64,000 bases of DNA, from the NCBI GenBank assembly GCA_964304625.1, contig OZ199838.1, positions 5,146,001 to 5,210,000 of the forward strand, read 5' to 3'. Below the pieces are notes generated by a model. The model saw only the letters and a list, made by a program, of their open reading frames with translations. It did not search any database and was not told where the DNA came from. The translations under genes were made by a program, and so were the position numbers. Numbering within the stretch: the first letter of the stretch is position 1; every line of letters begins with the position of its first letter. This stretch comes from Kudoa neothunni. Taxonomy: Eukaryota > Cnidaria. This document shows positions 49,036 to 62,181 of the stretch, one piece after another.

Positions 49036-51410
49036 TTAACCCATTAAGGTTTGTTGGTTCGAAAACGACCCACCAGTAATCCCCTTTTATTTACAAAGCT
49101 AAAATGTTTATATCTCTCTATTTACGAGGAATGAATCTTTAACGTTTCAACATTTTAAAAGTATCACTGTGATATTTTAAAAATAATTAGGCCATTAATT
49201 ATTGTTCTATTTGCCGTAAATTCACTCGTTATTAATAATAGTGCGATAAATTCTGTTCAATCAACAATATTTATTTTTAAACTTTGTTGGAATATTTGAA
49301 ATAACTAGGTAAAGTTTCTTAGTCTTAATGAGTTTACCGTTATCGTTGTTAGAATGATAGTAAACATATTTGTTTACGGGGTCCAAAACAACCCAATAAA
49401 CACTCCGGGCACGTTGGGATTCTAATTAATGATATCGGATTTCAGTGAATATGTCAAGTTAAGTGATGCTATTAATGTCATTGTAGATGAAGATTTTGTT
49501 GAAATTTCAGATATCATTGCCTTACCTCCAGAAAGTGTTGACTTTGTTACAGACACGGGGGATAATTGTTTTCCTATATGTGACAACATTACAAGCAATA
49601 ATGATATTCCAGAAATTGCAGGCCATGTCGAATTATATAAATATATAGAAAAGGATTATGATGAAAACTATACATCAAAAAACATTTTTTGGGAGACTGC
49701 TATTCTGACGGATCATCATGAACGGGCTGATATAAGTCAACCTAACATTAATATTGATGACTTAAACGAAGGTATACAATATACAATTATGTTTTAAATG
49801 ATATGTAGGATCATACGAAATTTTCCAAAAGTTTTTTGACAAAAACATCATGCTCCACATTGTGAAGCAGGGCAATCTGTATGCTAAACAAAACAATGAC
49901 CACTCATTCAATGTAACCATCAACGAACTAAAATCATTTATTGGAATATTAATTCTCTCAGGCTATCATAAACTTCCGAGTCAAAAAATGTATTGGGAAA
50001 CCGCAGAGGATTCTGGGGTAGGCTTAGTGAAGAAGGCCATAACCTTAAAACAATTTAAAGAAATAAAAAAGTATACAAATTTTGCCAATAATAATATGAT
50101 AGATAAGGATGATAAATCATTCAAAATACGACCATTGATCAAAAAACCAAATAAAAATTTCAAGATTTTTAGGTTTTTTGATAAAATAATTTCGGTAGAC
50201 GAGCAGACGGTTCCATATTATGGAATGCATTCGTCTAAAATGTTTATTAAGGGAAAGCCAATTCGTTTCGGCTTCAAAATCTGGGTTATGGCGAATAGAG
50301 CGGGATATATTTATAGTTTCAAAGTCTCTTGCGATAAGGAAACACAAAATACATATTCCGGGTTAGGAGAAAGTGTGGTTATGAATTTCATAAGCGAAAT
50401 GAATGATAAATCAGGTGTTGAAGTTTATTTCGACAACTTTTTTCATCACATAAACTTTTCACACTTTTGAGGAGCATAAATATTAATGCGATCGGAATTG
50501 TTAGAGCAAACCGAACTGGCCCCTGTCCAATTGGACCACAAAATCATTTTAAAAAAACGATAGAGGATTTTTGGAACTTTTCACTAAGGTAATGGAATCG
50601 TTTGTGTCCAATGGAACGACACTAAACCCGTCAATTTGATGAGTAATTTTTCATCTTGTTTTCCTACCCTTTCCGTAAGGAAATACTCTCAAAAAGAAAA
50701 AAAATATATTTCAATACCACAACCAAAAATTATTAGCAAATACAATAAGAATACGGGTGGGGTAGACCTCACTGACAATGCAATAGCTAATTACCGAATA
50801 TCTATAAAGGGGAAGAAATGATATTGGAAATTATTCACAAACTTCTTATCTATGTGTGTCACCAACTCTTGGAAACTGATACGAAAGAGTTCAAATTCGA
50901 AACTTACATTATTACAACACACACGAATAATTGTTTCCGGATTAATAACTTCTCGTGTTAATGAAAATGGAAGAACAAGACCGTCGATTGCTTTAAATAT
51001 TTTAATGAATGCATGTTTAGGTGATTCCCTTATCAGTGATCCAGAAAGAAGAAGAACAAGATGAGTTGTATGTCGCAATAAAACCTACCATTATTGTGAA
51101 GGATGTGACTCAAGACTACATTTAAAATGTTCATCCCATTTTTCATAAAAAAATAGGATCAATATTATTCATTTTCGTTATTTAAATTCAAACTATTATT
51201 GTAAATTTAATGAAATATTGTTAAAATTTAGGCGCAGACGCGAATCTGGGATGTTTGTTGGGGCGAAAACGACCCAGTCGTTTTAGTGTGTTTTATTTAC
51301 GCTCAATACAATATGTTCAAGTAAAATTGTTTTTTCAGATTGTTAAAATAAATTTTTTTATGTTTCTAAAATTTCGTTAATTTTCATCGACCAAAACCTT
51401 AATGAGTTAA
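49036..51410 (+). mobile_element. near-complete piggyBac element P4
   Basis: TTAA at 49036-49039 and 51407-51410. TIRs CCCATTAAGGTTT and, inward from the right, CTCATTAAGGTTT. Near each end is a direct repeat of GTTTGTTGG..CGAAAACGACCC (from 49049 and from 51253), so the element has short inverted termini plus longer subterminal direct repeats. It carries one transposase gene in plus orientation (listed separately). Length 2.37 kb is typical for an autonomous piggyBac. This is the best preserved transposon in the window. Confidence 0.88.
49429..51147 (+). pseudogene. piggyBac (PGBD-like) transposase of P4
   Basis: Cut-and-paste DDE/D transposase. An acidic N-terminal segment (from MISDFSEYVK) is joined through a 37-nt intron (49769-49805) to SYEIFQKFFDKNIM, giving the normal PGBD start of the core. 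Catalytic Asp residues are visible in ISVDEQTVPYYG, EVYFDNFF and GGVDLTDNAIANYRIS, so the DDD triad is intact. A C-terminal Cys/His cluster (VCRNKTYHYCEGCDSRLHLK) matches the cysteine-rich domain. It is broken by two frame changes, around 50450 and around 50580, and by two in-frame stops near 50819 and 51062. Few lesions and an intact triad mean relatively recent inactivation. Confidence 0.85.
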
Positions 51411-52256
51411 TACCTTATTTGTGTTATTATTCGACATTTAATAATGATATAGGTTTTTGTACCAATATTTTAAGTAGAAAACCCCGTTTTAAATTATCAC
51501 ACTGTTAAAACACAAATGTAGCAAAGACGTTGATTTTAATTTAATTTTAGTTTTTGAATTAAAATAACATAGAATGCAACAAAATTTTATTTACTTTGAA
51601 TTCTACTGTGTAATAATATATTAAATAAATATTTCAAGTTTTTTAGTTTATATATAAATAAAACTTTAAAAGAGGTGATTATTTTGATTTTTAAAATAAA
51701 CTAATGATAAAACAACATTTACTAATTGTTTTTTTATTTCCTAAAAATTGAATTATTTTTATACGCCTTCGCTACCTTTCCAAAAAATTTTAAACAGGAT
51801 AAATATGGATCAGCCTTTTTTGCTTTGATAATATTACAGCTTTATTTTGTTGACACATTTGGATTATATGTAATTTTAACCGCCTTTATAATCTGAAAAA
51901 TACCTAACAAAGCATAAAATTGGACTTTAGGTTTGAGTTCATCCTACCTATACTAAAAAATTATACATTTACGAATCAATTTCCGATTATATTACAACAT
52001 AGTGCGTTAAACATTTTCTAACACTCTTATAAGAACAGTTCATTTTACTCACTATAAATAAAAAGACAAGATTATTAGAATTCAGGAATTATTTTTAAAT
52101 TAATTAATTTTATACAATAATATCTGCCGATTGTGCATAAATCATGCATTCTGCATCAAATACGCAAATCTATTCTCATCCGATTCAATCAACACAACGT
52201 GATAAGATATGAAATCGTGCCTTTCAATAAAATAACGTCTAATAATACATAACAAT
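51411..52256. other. AT-rich stretch between P4 and H1
   Basis: A plus-strand frame near 51735-51895 is hydrophobic (SAFFALIILQLYFVDTFGLY), which is common by chance in such AT-rich DNA. Not called as a gene. Confidence 0.35.
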
Positions 52257-54217
52257 TAGAGTTTGCAATCTTCAATTAAAATCGATTTCCGTCAATTTAA
52301 ACCGTCGAATTTGAAAAAATTTGCCAGTTTTTATTTTTTTCGATCGAAAAAAGTCGATTTTGTTTAATTGAAAATCGTGAAAATGGAAAGGAAACGTCGA
52401 GAGTTGATTGATTATTTAATCAAATGGAGCGACTTGGAAGTTGCGGGAGATTCGTTGTCATGCAAATATTGCAAGCTAGTTTTTATCCCTTAAACAAGAC
52501 AGAATACAAGAACACGTTTGATCTCAAAAACATGCAGCTATTAAGGAAAATGTGAAAAACACTATCCCCATCAAAGATATTTTGCATCATGATAGATCCA
52601 ACTCAAGCGAAATTGAAATGGACCTAGTAAAGATTGTATTATTTTATGGTCTTCCATCGCAAGCAATCAACATAGATAGTTCATTGAGGAATCTTCATTT
52701 TAAATACTGCCCAGCTTTACGATCATTATCTGATGGGAGAGTTCTTATCGATAAACATATTTCCCGATATTTTTGAGGAGTACGGACGAGATTAAACTAG
52801 CAATGGTAGCTGTTCGCTTCAGTTTGATAATTGATTAATCGCCTAACTTTAATAATAGACCTGTTTTGAACACATTAGCTTGTTATTACGATCGTCAATC
52901 AAATAAAAGAATGATATTTATGCTAGATTCATCCAAAATTTTAAATTGCAATTCTGTTATTGTTGCTAATCGATTATCAAACGTGCAGAAACATTACGAC
53001 TTGGTATGGGATAACTGTTGCGCTATTACTTTGGATTCAGCGTCATATATGAAAAAAAATTCATCAAAGATTTGAAAGCAATGTATTCACATATTATTTG
53101 AATTCCATGCTTTTCTCATATTATCCACCTTGCTGTCCGAAAAGCTGCAGACGAATATTTCTTGGATATTAAAAAATTCTGCATGAAGTTTTCATCCATT
53201 CTGCCAAAGAATAGAAATGCAAGGAGAACATTTCTGGTTCATCTCAAAAACAACAATTTTGAACATATCAGAAATTCTTAGTGTCATGGATAACCGTTGG
53301 TATAACTTTTAAAATTGCTTAATGCTAATAAAAGAATATTACCTAGCTGTCATTGATTTTCTTAATGAAACTAAACCTTTAGAATTTGGAAAACGTCTAA
53401 ATGAGATTCTACTAATTAATTCGGAAAATATCAATGCCTTATTTCTCTCTGCCACCGTGTTAATTGATGAACTTACGCCGCTGGTTGAATTTTCAGAACG
53501 TATTGAAACCAACGAGAATTTTTGTTTCTCAACTATATTTGACTGTAAGAATAATGATTTTGGAATGAAGGAGAATTTTCTGAATGATCACAAAGATAAT
53601 ATTGGGCTTCCATTTGAAATCAGAACTAATCTTATCAATAAAATTGAATTTTTTTCGAGGGAGCATCATCAAAAAATCCATGATTGTATATCAAATAATA
53701 TTAACGATTGTTTTCCATCAGGCACTTTCTTTAAAACAATAAAAAACATTGATCCAACAACGCCATTATCATTTAAAAATATACATATTGATGATCTTTA
53801 TTATTTAATAGGGGCTAAAGATAAAGTTATCCTTTAAGATGAATACAATTTTCTTTGTAGGGCACTTAACTATTCAAATCATCCTTCTATCAATACAAAC
53901 TTCTGGGAGGAAAAATCCAATATCTTCCCCTTTTTGTCAAAACTTTCGTTGAATTTGTTGGAATTACCCATTTCATCTATCACTGTAGAACGAAGCTTTT
54001 CGAAATTAAATTATATAATTTGAAAAAAACGAATGGAACTCTCAAATGAACGCGCTTCAGTGGTTTCGATTATTCATTTTAACGGCCCATCTCTATTTTA
54101 ACTAGTAGCTACTAAAAAGAATTATTTTTGCTCTATAAAACGTTGTTTTTTTTATAGTCGCCGAAAAAATTGATTTTTCTGTTATTCTTAAAAAAACGTC
54201 GAAAATTGCAAACTCTA
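52257..54217 (+). mobile_element. hAT element H1 with decayed transposase
   Basis: TIR TAGAGTTTGCAAT on the left; the right end read inward is TAGAGTTTGCAATTTTCGAC. Flanking 8-mers ATAACAAT (52249-52256) and ATTACAAC (54218-54225) match at 6 of 8 positions, an aged 8-bp target duplication typical of hAT. The interior keeps a BED-like start (RKRRELIDYLIKWSDL, CKYCK, then a downstream H), a middle region (IPCFSHIIHLAVRKAAD near 53100), and the C-terminal dimerisation block ISSITVERSFSKLNY then RMELSNERASVVSI (53970-54075). The longest intact piece is 171 codons (53322-53837). Several stops and shifts; inactive. 1.96 kb. Confidence 0.85.
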
Positions 54218-54931
54218 ATTACAACGTAAAGCAAAGTTTTAAAATTCAAATTTTTCCATCAGAGCAAATTCATTATGCATTATATTCGAAATATTTTTAT
54301 CGATTGTGAGAAATAAAAACCCATATTAACAAATTCACCCAAATAATGATTTTCAACGCTCCACCGTTACAATGGCAGACAATCACATAGTTTACATAAA
54401 GCGTAGGCGCATGGTTACCTGATAGACAACATTTGAGGCCTATCTCCTTGTTTTTTTTTGCTTGTAAAATATACCGATTCTTCTTAACCTAATAATGGTT
54501 TGATTTGAAAGCGAACTCAATAAAAATTATTGATTATACTGAAACTTTTTAATATTATCACAGTATTTCTAATTAGTTAAATAGCGGAAAGGAAAATTAT
54601 AATTAAAAAATAAGAATATTATTTCGATAATTAAGTTCTACGCTTGAAAATGGTTTCAGTGGATTTTTGGTAAATAGCTTCTAAGATAACAACACGTTCA
54701 GAGGCTTGCAGGTGCCTAATTGCTAAACTTCACTTTTATAACAATTTTTCCATGTAAACTATTCTAATTGAGACTCATAAAGTTAAATCTATAAATTAAC
54801 TAACTTTTTTTACAATGAGGATTTAAAATTTTGGACCCATTCGGAAAAATATAAATCATTTGATAACAATAGGTGACAAAATAAATTAGGCCTCATTTAA
54901 ATATTCAGATATATTTTGTTCGATATTAGAA
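54218..54931. other. 3' flank of thymidylate synthase
   Basis: No gene called. A 16-codon frame near 54373 (MADNHIVYIKRRRMVT) is too short to judge. Confidence 0.35.
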
Positions 54932-56697
<1,766 letters not shown>

Positions 56698-56903
56698 TAC
56701 GCTTGCGCGCCGGGAATTTTTAATCTCAGCAACTTCTATTTTCAAGGTGTTTATAGATTTAATTTTTTTAAAATCGGCTACATTTAATTATTGCTGGCCT
56801 GCCCGCTGCATTCTTAGAGGCCAGAAATAATTAAATATATTCAAAACTAGTGTCATCTGGATATTATTTACCGTGGCAAATTGCCATTTCCCTTTAATTA
56901 ACA
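56698..56903. repeat. dispersed repeat R2, copy b
   Basis: About 200 nt resembling 26525-26722 in the same orientation. Shared blocks: CTCAGCAACT, TAGATTTAATTTTTTT, TTAGAGGCCA, TTCAAAACTAGTG. Its right end continues with CTGGATATTATTTACCGTGG, which is what fragments near 6088 and 46030 resemble, so the family has at least four members here. Confidence 0.6.
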
Positions 56904-57535
56904 AGATAGTCTTTTAGTTTATATTTTTGTCCGATATTCATTCATTTGCGATTTCTATATATTGCTTTAAATCTTAATTTTTTCCTCCTCTTTTTTAAGT
57001 TTTAAGCATGCTGAACTATATATATCCATATAATAAATTTTTAAAAAATTTTTTTAGTTGGTGTTAGTTTATTGCTGTCACAGTTGTAGGTTTAACGCTG
57101 TAACGCAGTAAGGAACACACAGTGGCAAAAACAACCGATAACCGTGCATATATTAATATAAAGATAATTAGGGTAAAACTAAATAGGTATATGCATTGTC
57201 ACGTCACAAAACGCATATTGGCTGAAATGTGTGTTTAACCTTTTTCGTTAAACTGTAATTAAACTCGTATACTGAAAGCAGATGTTGGTTGATTCCTCCA
57301 AACTTATAATAGGTTCAGGAGAATCCATGGAAATTTCTCAATAAAAATATTTTAATAAAGTGGTCGCTTACAAAGTATTGTTATCTTGCACAGTATTTTA
57401 AACAAAAGTTATCCTTTAATAGTTCAAGGCTAGGACAGGTAATCCTAGATTTGAATCGTCAAATGCACACCCAAAGGTAGAAAGTTTATTTTTATAGTGT
57501 TTATCGAAAGGTATAGGAGAGAAATTATGTTCCAA
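56904..57535. other. AT-rich intergenic stretch
   Basis: No gene, RNA or identifiable repeat seen. Confidence 0.4.
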
Positions 57536-57640
57536 AATAGACATAGGGGACGTCGGAGAGATGGTAAGGATGCTTTGTCATTCGCCGTGATTTTAGTCTG
57601 GAGGTTGTGGGTTCAAGTCGTGGTCCAGGTGAGAAACTGT
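57536..57640 (+). repeat. tRNA-like, probably SINE head of a second type
   Basis: A B-box-like GGTTCAAGTCG (57610-57620) is preceded by an A-box-like GAGATGGTAAGGATGC. The outer bases GGAC and GTCC could pair, but the remaining acceptor stem and anticodon arm do not form, so it is not a working tRNA gene. The sequence that follows to about 58020 is GC-richer than its surroundings and could be the SINE body; no second copy was found in the window. Confidence 0.35.
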
Positions 57641-58327
57641 TTCTGTATTGTCGGTTCCAATTCCATAATGAAAGCTGCAGCTAGAATGTAAGGTACGTGT
57701 GATGCTCCTGTAATTGTAATTTCTGTCTGGATGGAGAGTGGGATTAAACATTTGAATCGTCGTGGATGTATCAGGTAATTACAATCGCTGGGGTTCCTCA
57801 GAGCCAAAACCCCATGAGGGGGATTGATTTGAGATGATGGATTCACTGAGTCCACGACGTTGGGTGGATTAAAAATACTACGTTGTTGTTGAGAGAAAAA
57901 TAATGGGGTTAAACATATGCAACGGCCACAGCGTTCACAGAGCTGGCCTGTGTGATAATTAATGGCGATGCCGCTAATCTCTGATGAGAAAATAAGAGGC
58001 GGCTGATTCAGGGCGCGGAAACGAATCTTAGATTAATTAGATAACCTATTATTATATTGTTGGTGTACTATCACTATCGCGTGATATTTTGTACTGTGGA
58101 GCTAAATGCAAGAATGCAACAGCCTGATTCGCCAGAAATTCCATAACCTAAGAAGCGAGGAAGCTGCATCAAAGGTTTTGCTTGATGAGAGAAAAACTTT
58201 ATTTAAACAACAATTTACTGCCGAGGAACTGAGAATATGCAGAAAAAAAATAAATTCGACGTAAAATTTATATCAAAATTAACGGAGTGCAAAAAACGTC
58301 AGATTACTTCTGAATATTTGTTGGGCT
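57641..58327. other. GC-richer block, possible SINE body
   Basis: 57700-58030 stands out by base composition (for example GGGGTTCCTCAGAGCC, AACGGCCACAGCGTTC, GAGGCGGCTGATTCAGGG). No coding frame or known RNA recognised. The rest to 58327 is AT-rich. Confidence 0.3.
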
Positions 58328-60183
58328 TTAACCTTCCGAGTGCTCCGAAAATTACTATACACTTGGTGCTTTTGGGGTCATATATGACTCCACAATTTTC
58401 TTACATTACTTTAATATTTAAATAAATTGAAAAATTTGTTGGTAAAATTTAAAAGAAATTTATCGACGAATTCATACCGAATTTAGAAAAAACATATGCC
58501 CCGAGAAGATACGATTAGAACCGATGTTAGTTAAATGATCGATTTGTCTGTAATTATTAAATTTTCCTTTATTTATAGTTTATTTAATTATTTTATAACT
58601 CGTATTAGCTAAATATTAATATAAACCTATACTATGTATGGGTGTAAATAAGTTCATTTTGGTTAAACTTAAGTTTTTACCAATGTAGTAAATAATGCGT
58701 GTATTGTTTAGATAAAATTATTGTAAAACCATCAGTGTTAAAATAAGTTATTTAAAAATTACAGGATTTCAAGTATTATAACTAACGGCGTGCGAACAAA
58801 TTAATAAAGTAACAAATGACGAAAAACATATTTTTATCAGCCAGAATGATTAGATTAATAACCATGAAAGTCTAGTTTGGCGTTTCCCAATCTTTTTTTC
58901 CATCGTACTCTAATTTTTCTTGAAAAAAATTCTATTCCCCGCCTTTTCCATAAGCATTAGTTTTTTACTTGAACCATTTATAACTTTCAATAAAACTTCC
59001 AGTCAAATTAAAATATGAAAGCAATTAATATAAATTTCTCTTCGCATGAAATTAAAGTTTATCCGATCAGATCTAAGCTAAGCTAATTTATCGATTGACC
59101 TTAAAAAATTAACTATTAATTCTTCATTTTGTCCAAAAACAACGCGAAATGAAACTCGTGATAATCCAAACCCACACCAAGAAAAACTTTAATGTATACG
59201 GGGCTTATAAACCGAAAATAAATCATCTAGATATAAAATGATCAATATTACACTAGGTTAACCAAAATCAGGGGAAATCGTGATTATAAATGAGAAAAGA
59301 TTGGGATTAAAACCATTTCGATTCTTTTAGGATAGAAACTATGTTAAATGTTATTATTTAAATTTTGTAATCATTCGTTGCGTTTGGTAATGTTTTATGA
59401 TATTCGCAGACGCCTAAAAATAATCTGTATCAAAAATCGAGGTATTGATTTCAATGTGTGCCACGCTGTCCAATTATTTCATGATTATCCATGTCACATC
59501 AATCATCAATGCTCAGGATTATCAACGTCCCGTTAGAGCTGTTCATTAAGTGTTCAAAAATTTCCATTCCCACAAAAATTCTTCCACGTCTCACAGGTGG
59601 GTCGTGGTTATTATGTTAGGAAACACTGCCCTATACGATTTGGATTTTTCAGCAGTCTATACTGCATTATATTTGTCGTAATGCAAAGTTCAATTAATGA
59701 TAATTTATCAAAATTAGAATCGGATGAATCTAATTCAGGATAACTATATTGAGTATCACTGAAAATTTCACTACAGTCACTCTTAAAATTTGTGAAATAT
59801 TCTTCGTCAAAAGTATCCATCATTCGAAACTAATCCGCTTCGCTGACACGCACATGAATTTGGGAAAGGTTTTTCTTCATTCCCACTTTCTTTTATCGAC
59901 AGAATTACATATAACTTTGAATTATAATACTTACAATTTTTCCGCATTATTTAATGGAAAAAACTCGAGGTCATATATGACCCCAAAAACACTACGTGTA
60001 AAAAGTACGCATACCATTTAATTAATTTTGATAATTAAGAACTTTTTTTCTCGCATTGCATTAAGCATTTATTTTTAGGAGAATATACGCAATACCAGAT
60101 ATTATCGACTACAAATAATACTTTGAAAATACATTATAATGTGCTTTAGGTTCTTAATGAGCCCAAAGCGCTCAAAAGGTTAA
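58328..60183. mobile_element. decayed piggyBac-like element P5
   Basis: TTAA at 58328-58331 and 60180-60183. TIRs CCTTCCGAGTGCTC and, inward from the right, CCTTTTGAGCGCTT. Dyads GGGGTCATATATGACTCC (58374-58391) and GAGGTCATATATGACCCC (59967-59984) are near inverted copies of each other. A minus-strand frame at 59823-59611 starts MMDTFDEEYFTNFKSDCSEI, acidic and Ser-rich like piggyBac N-termini; no catalytic region is recognisable. 1.86 kb, inactive. Confidence 0.65.
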
Positions 60184-62181
60184 GCCATCTTGGATTATCA
60201 CATCCTCAGCTTGAAGCTCTATATCAATCGCATTAGATTGTCTTGATTGATTCATCTATCAGATTAAGAGTCTCATTTTCAGATATTGAAGTCAAAGGAA
60301 GTTTATGCAATGTTTTCCCTCTCTTTTAACCAATAAAAGATGGAAAATTGCTTTAATACTTCGCATACATATAAGATATAGATTATTTAAGAGAAGACAA
60401 GAATGGGTCATTTAAGGAAATCAAATATTTGCTGTCGCACAAAAATAATTATACATGTTTTTAAATGATTTTTGAACAATGAGGAATGACAATATTATTT
60501 CACTTAAATTCAAAGATGACAATGCTTTGAGTATTGAATATGCCTATCCAAATCAAATTATTTTATATTTGATTTAATTGTAATATTCTAAATCTCTTTA
60601 ACAATATCGCCGATACAACCGCCATTATATATATACTCCAATGTCAAGTTTAAATTAATAATTCTAATTTGAATGTGTTTACAAGCATTAATTTTGTGTT
60701 CTTTTCACTCTAAAAGATCATTCATTAATATTAATTTATTAACTTTTTATCTGTTAATATTTATTAATACTGAAAAATTAAATTAAAAAATATTATGGGC
60801 AATATATCTAGATCCTTACAATATCTCTCAATTACTCCTTTTAATTTCTGACATTTCACAGAATATGGACAATTTTAATGCCAAAATGAAATATCAAATA
60901 TTAATTCACGAATATTGTATTTACACAGAAATCTTTGAAGTTATTAAAGATCGTTATGAGGTTTAATCTAAAATATTGACACATCTATCGAAAGAAAAAA
61001 TTTACGAGTCGACAGTTTTATTGGGTCGGAAAATTTTGATTATATATTAGGAGGAGCCACTTTTTAGTTTTGAGGTTACATCAAAACAATGTCCGCTGTT
61101 TATTTGGATACTTAATAAACAGATATCTCTCAATTAAAATATTCATAGCCGTTTTTTGTTAGTCATAGATTCTTGTAAATTATTCAGGAGTATAATTATC
61201 GATTAATATTGAGATTCACTGTTAAGAGTAACATAGTAAATATTTTTATCGCTCAAAGAATGTTATTTATTTTCTGCAAACTTTCTTCCTAATAATGGAT
61301 TATTTTTCAATCCCAAATTATTTCATTACCTTAATTATAACAAAAATGCATTAATTTATCAGCTCAATTCATATTAAAAAATTATTAGAGTGTTCATCGC
61401 CTTACATTTACTTGGATTCTCTAAATAAATAGACGCCACTGTTGATAAACTAATTAGAAAGGAACCCACTTAAATGTAGGAATTTCATATATTCTCATCA
61501 TGTGAGATGTTAGTCACACTTGTACGATCCGTTAAATAAATTAAAATAGTCTACGCTAAGGTTAGTATTTCTAAGAAACCTCAAGGATCGCAAAATTCAG
61601 TAAAAGGAATCCAAATTAACATTGGAAAACCATTATTTATTTCCACGAGGAACTCTAATTTACATATAATTCATTATATTATAGAGTTTTGTTATCAAGA
61701 GTACAGATGCGGTGTTTGCTCCATAAATTAAAGCTTAATTTAAAAACCCCAGTATAATTTAGTATAATTCAATGTATTTTACTTGAAATCTACGGTGAAT
61801 TATTAATTTTTGTCTTGATTTTAAGGCAGAGGCCAGATTTTACTCGCCGATCCCATTATCGTACCTATGTTCTACCTAATGATTCTGATGTCTCATTTTT
61901 TTGGAAAACATAAAAAACAGGAGTTATAGCAACAAAGACTACCGATACTGTATATAACAAAATTGGTGGCAAACAAAGTAAATCTTAGCTTTTAAAAATT
62001 TATATTAAAAATAAACATTAGTTCTTAAAATTTAAAATAAAAATATACAAACATAAAACCAAATTAGAATTTATTCAATAATTTTAAGGAGTTATAATGA
62101 TGTTTTAACAATTAAAAAATGTAAAGGAAGTCAAGATGGAGTCTAGATTTCTGGGGGGCTCTGAAAACAATTAATATTCAC
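60184..62181. other. long AT-rich intergenic region
   Basis: No gene, RNA or transposon recognised between P5 and the polymerase gene. Confidence 0.4.

Noticed and set aside
51735-51895. Hydrophobic plus-strand frame suggesting a membrane protein
   Set aside because: Phe/Leu/Ile/Tyr-rich frames arise often by chance in DNA this AT-rich; no start, splice structure or family support.
57536-57640. tRNA gene
   Set aside because: A- and B-box-like motifs are present but the acceptor and anticodon stems do not pair properly.
57981-58022. CTGATGAG followed by GAAAC, resembling a hammerhead ribozyme core
   Set aside because: The base before GAAA is G, so the closing pair of stem II cannot form, and only eight bases separate GAAA from the strand that could pair with the 5' arm, too few for stem III plus a cleavage triplet.
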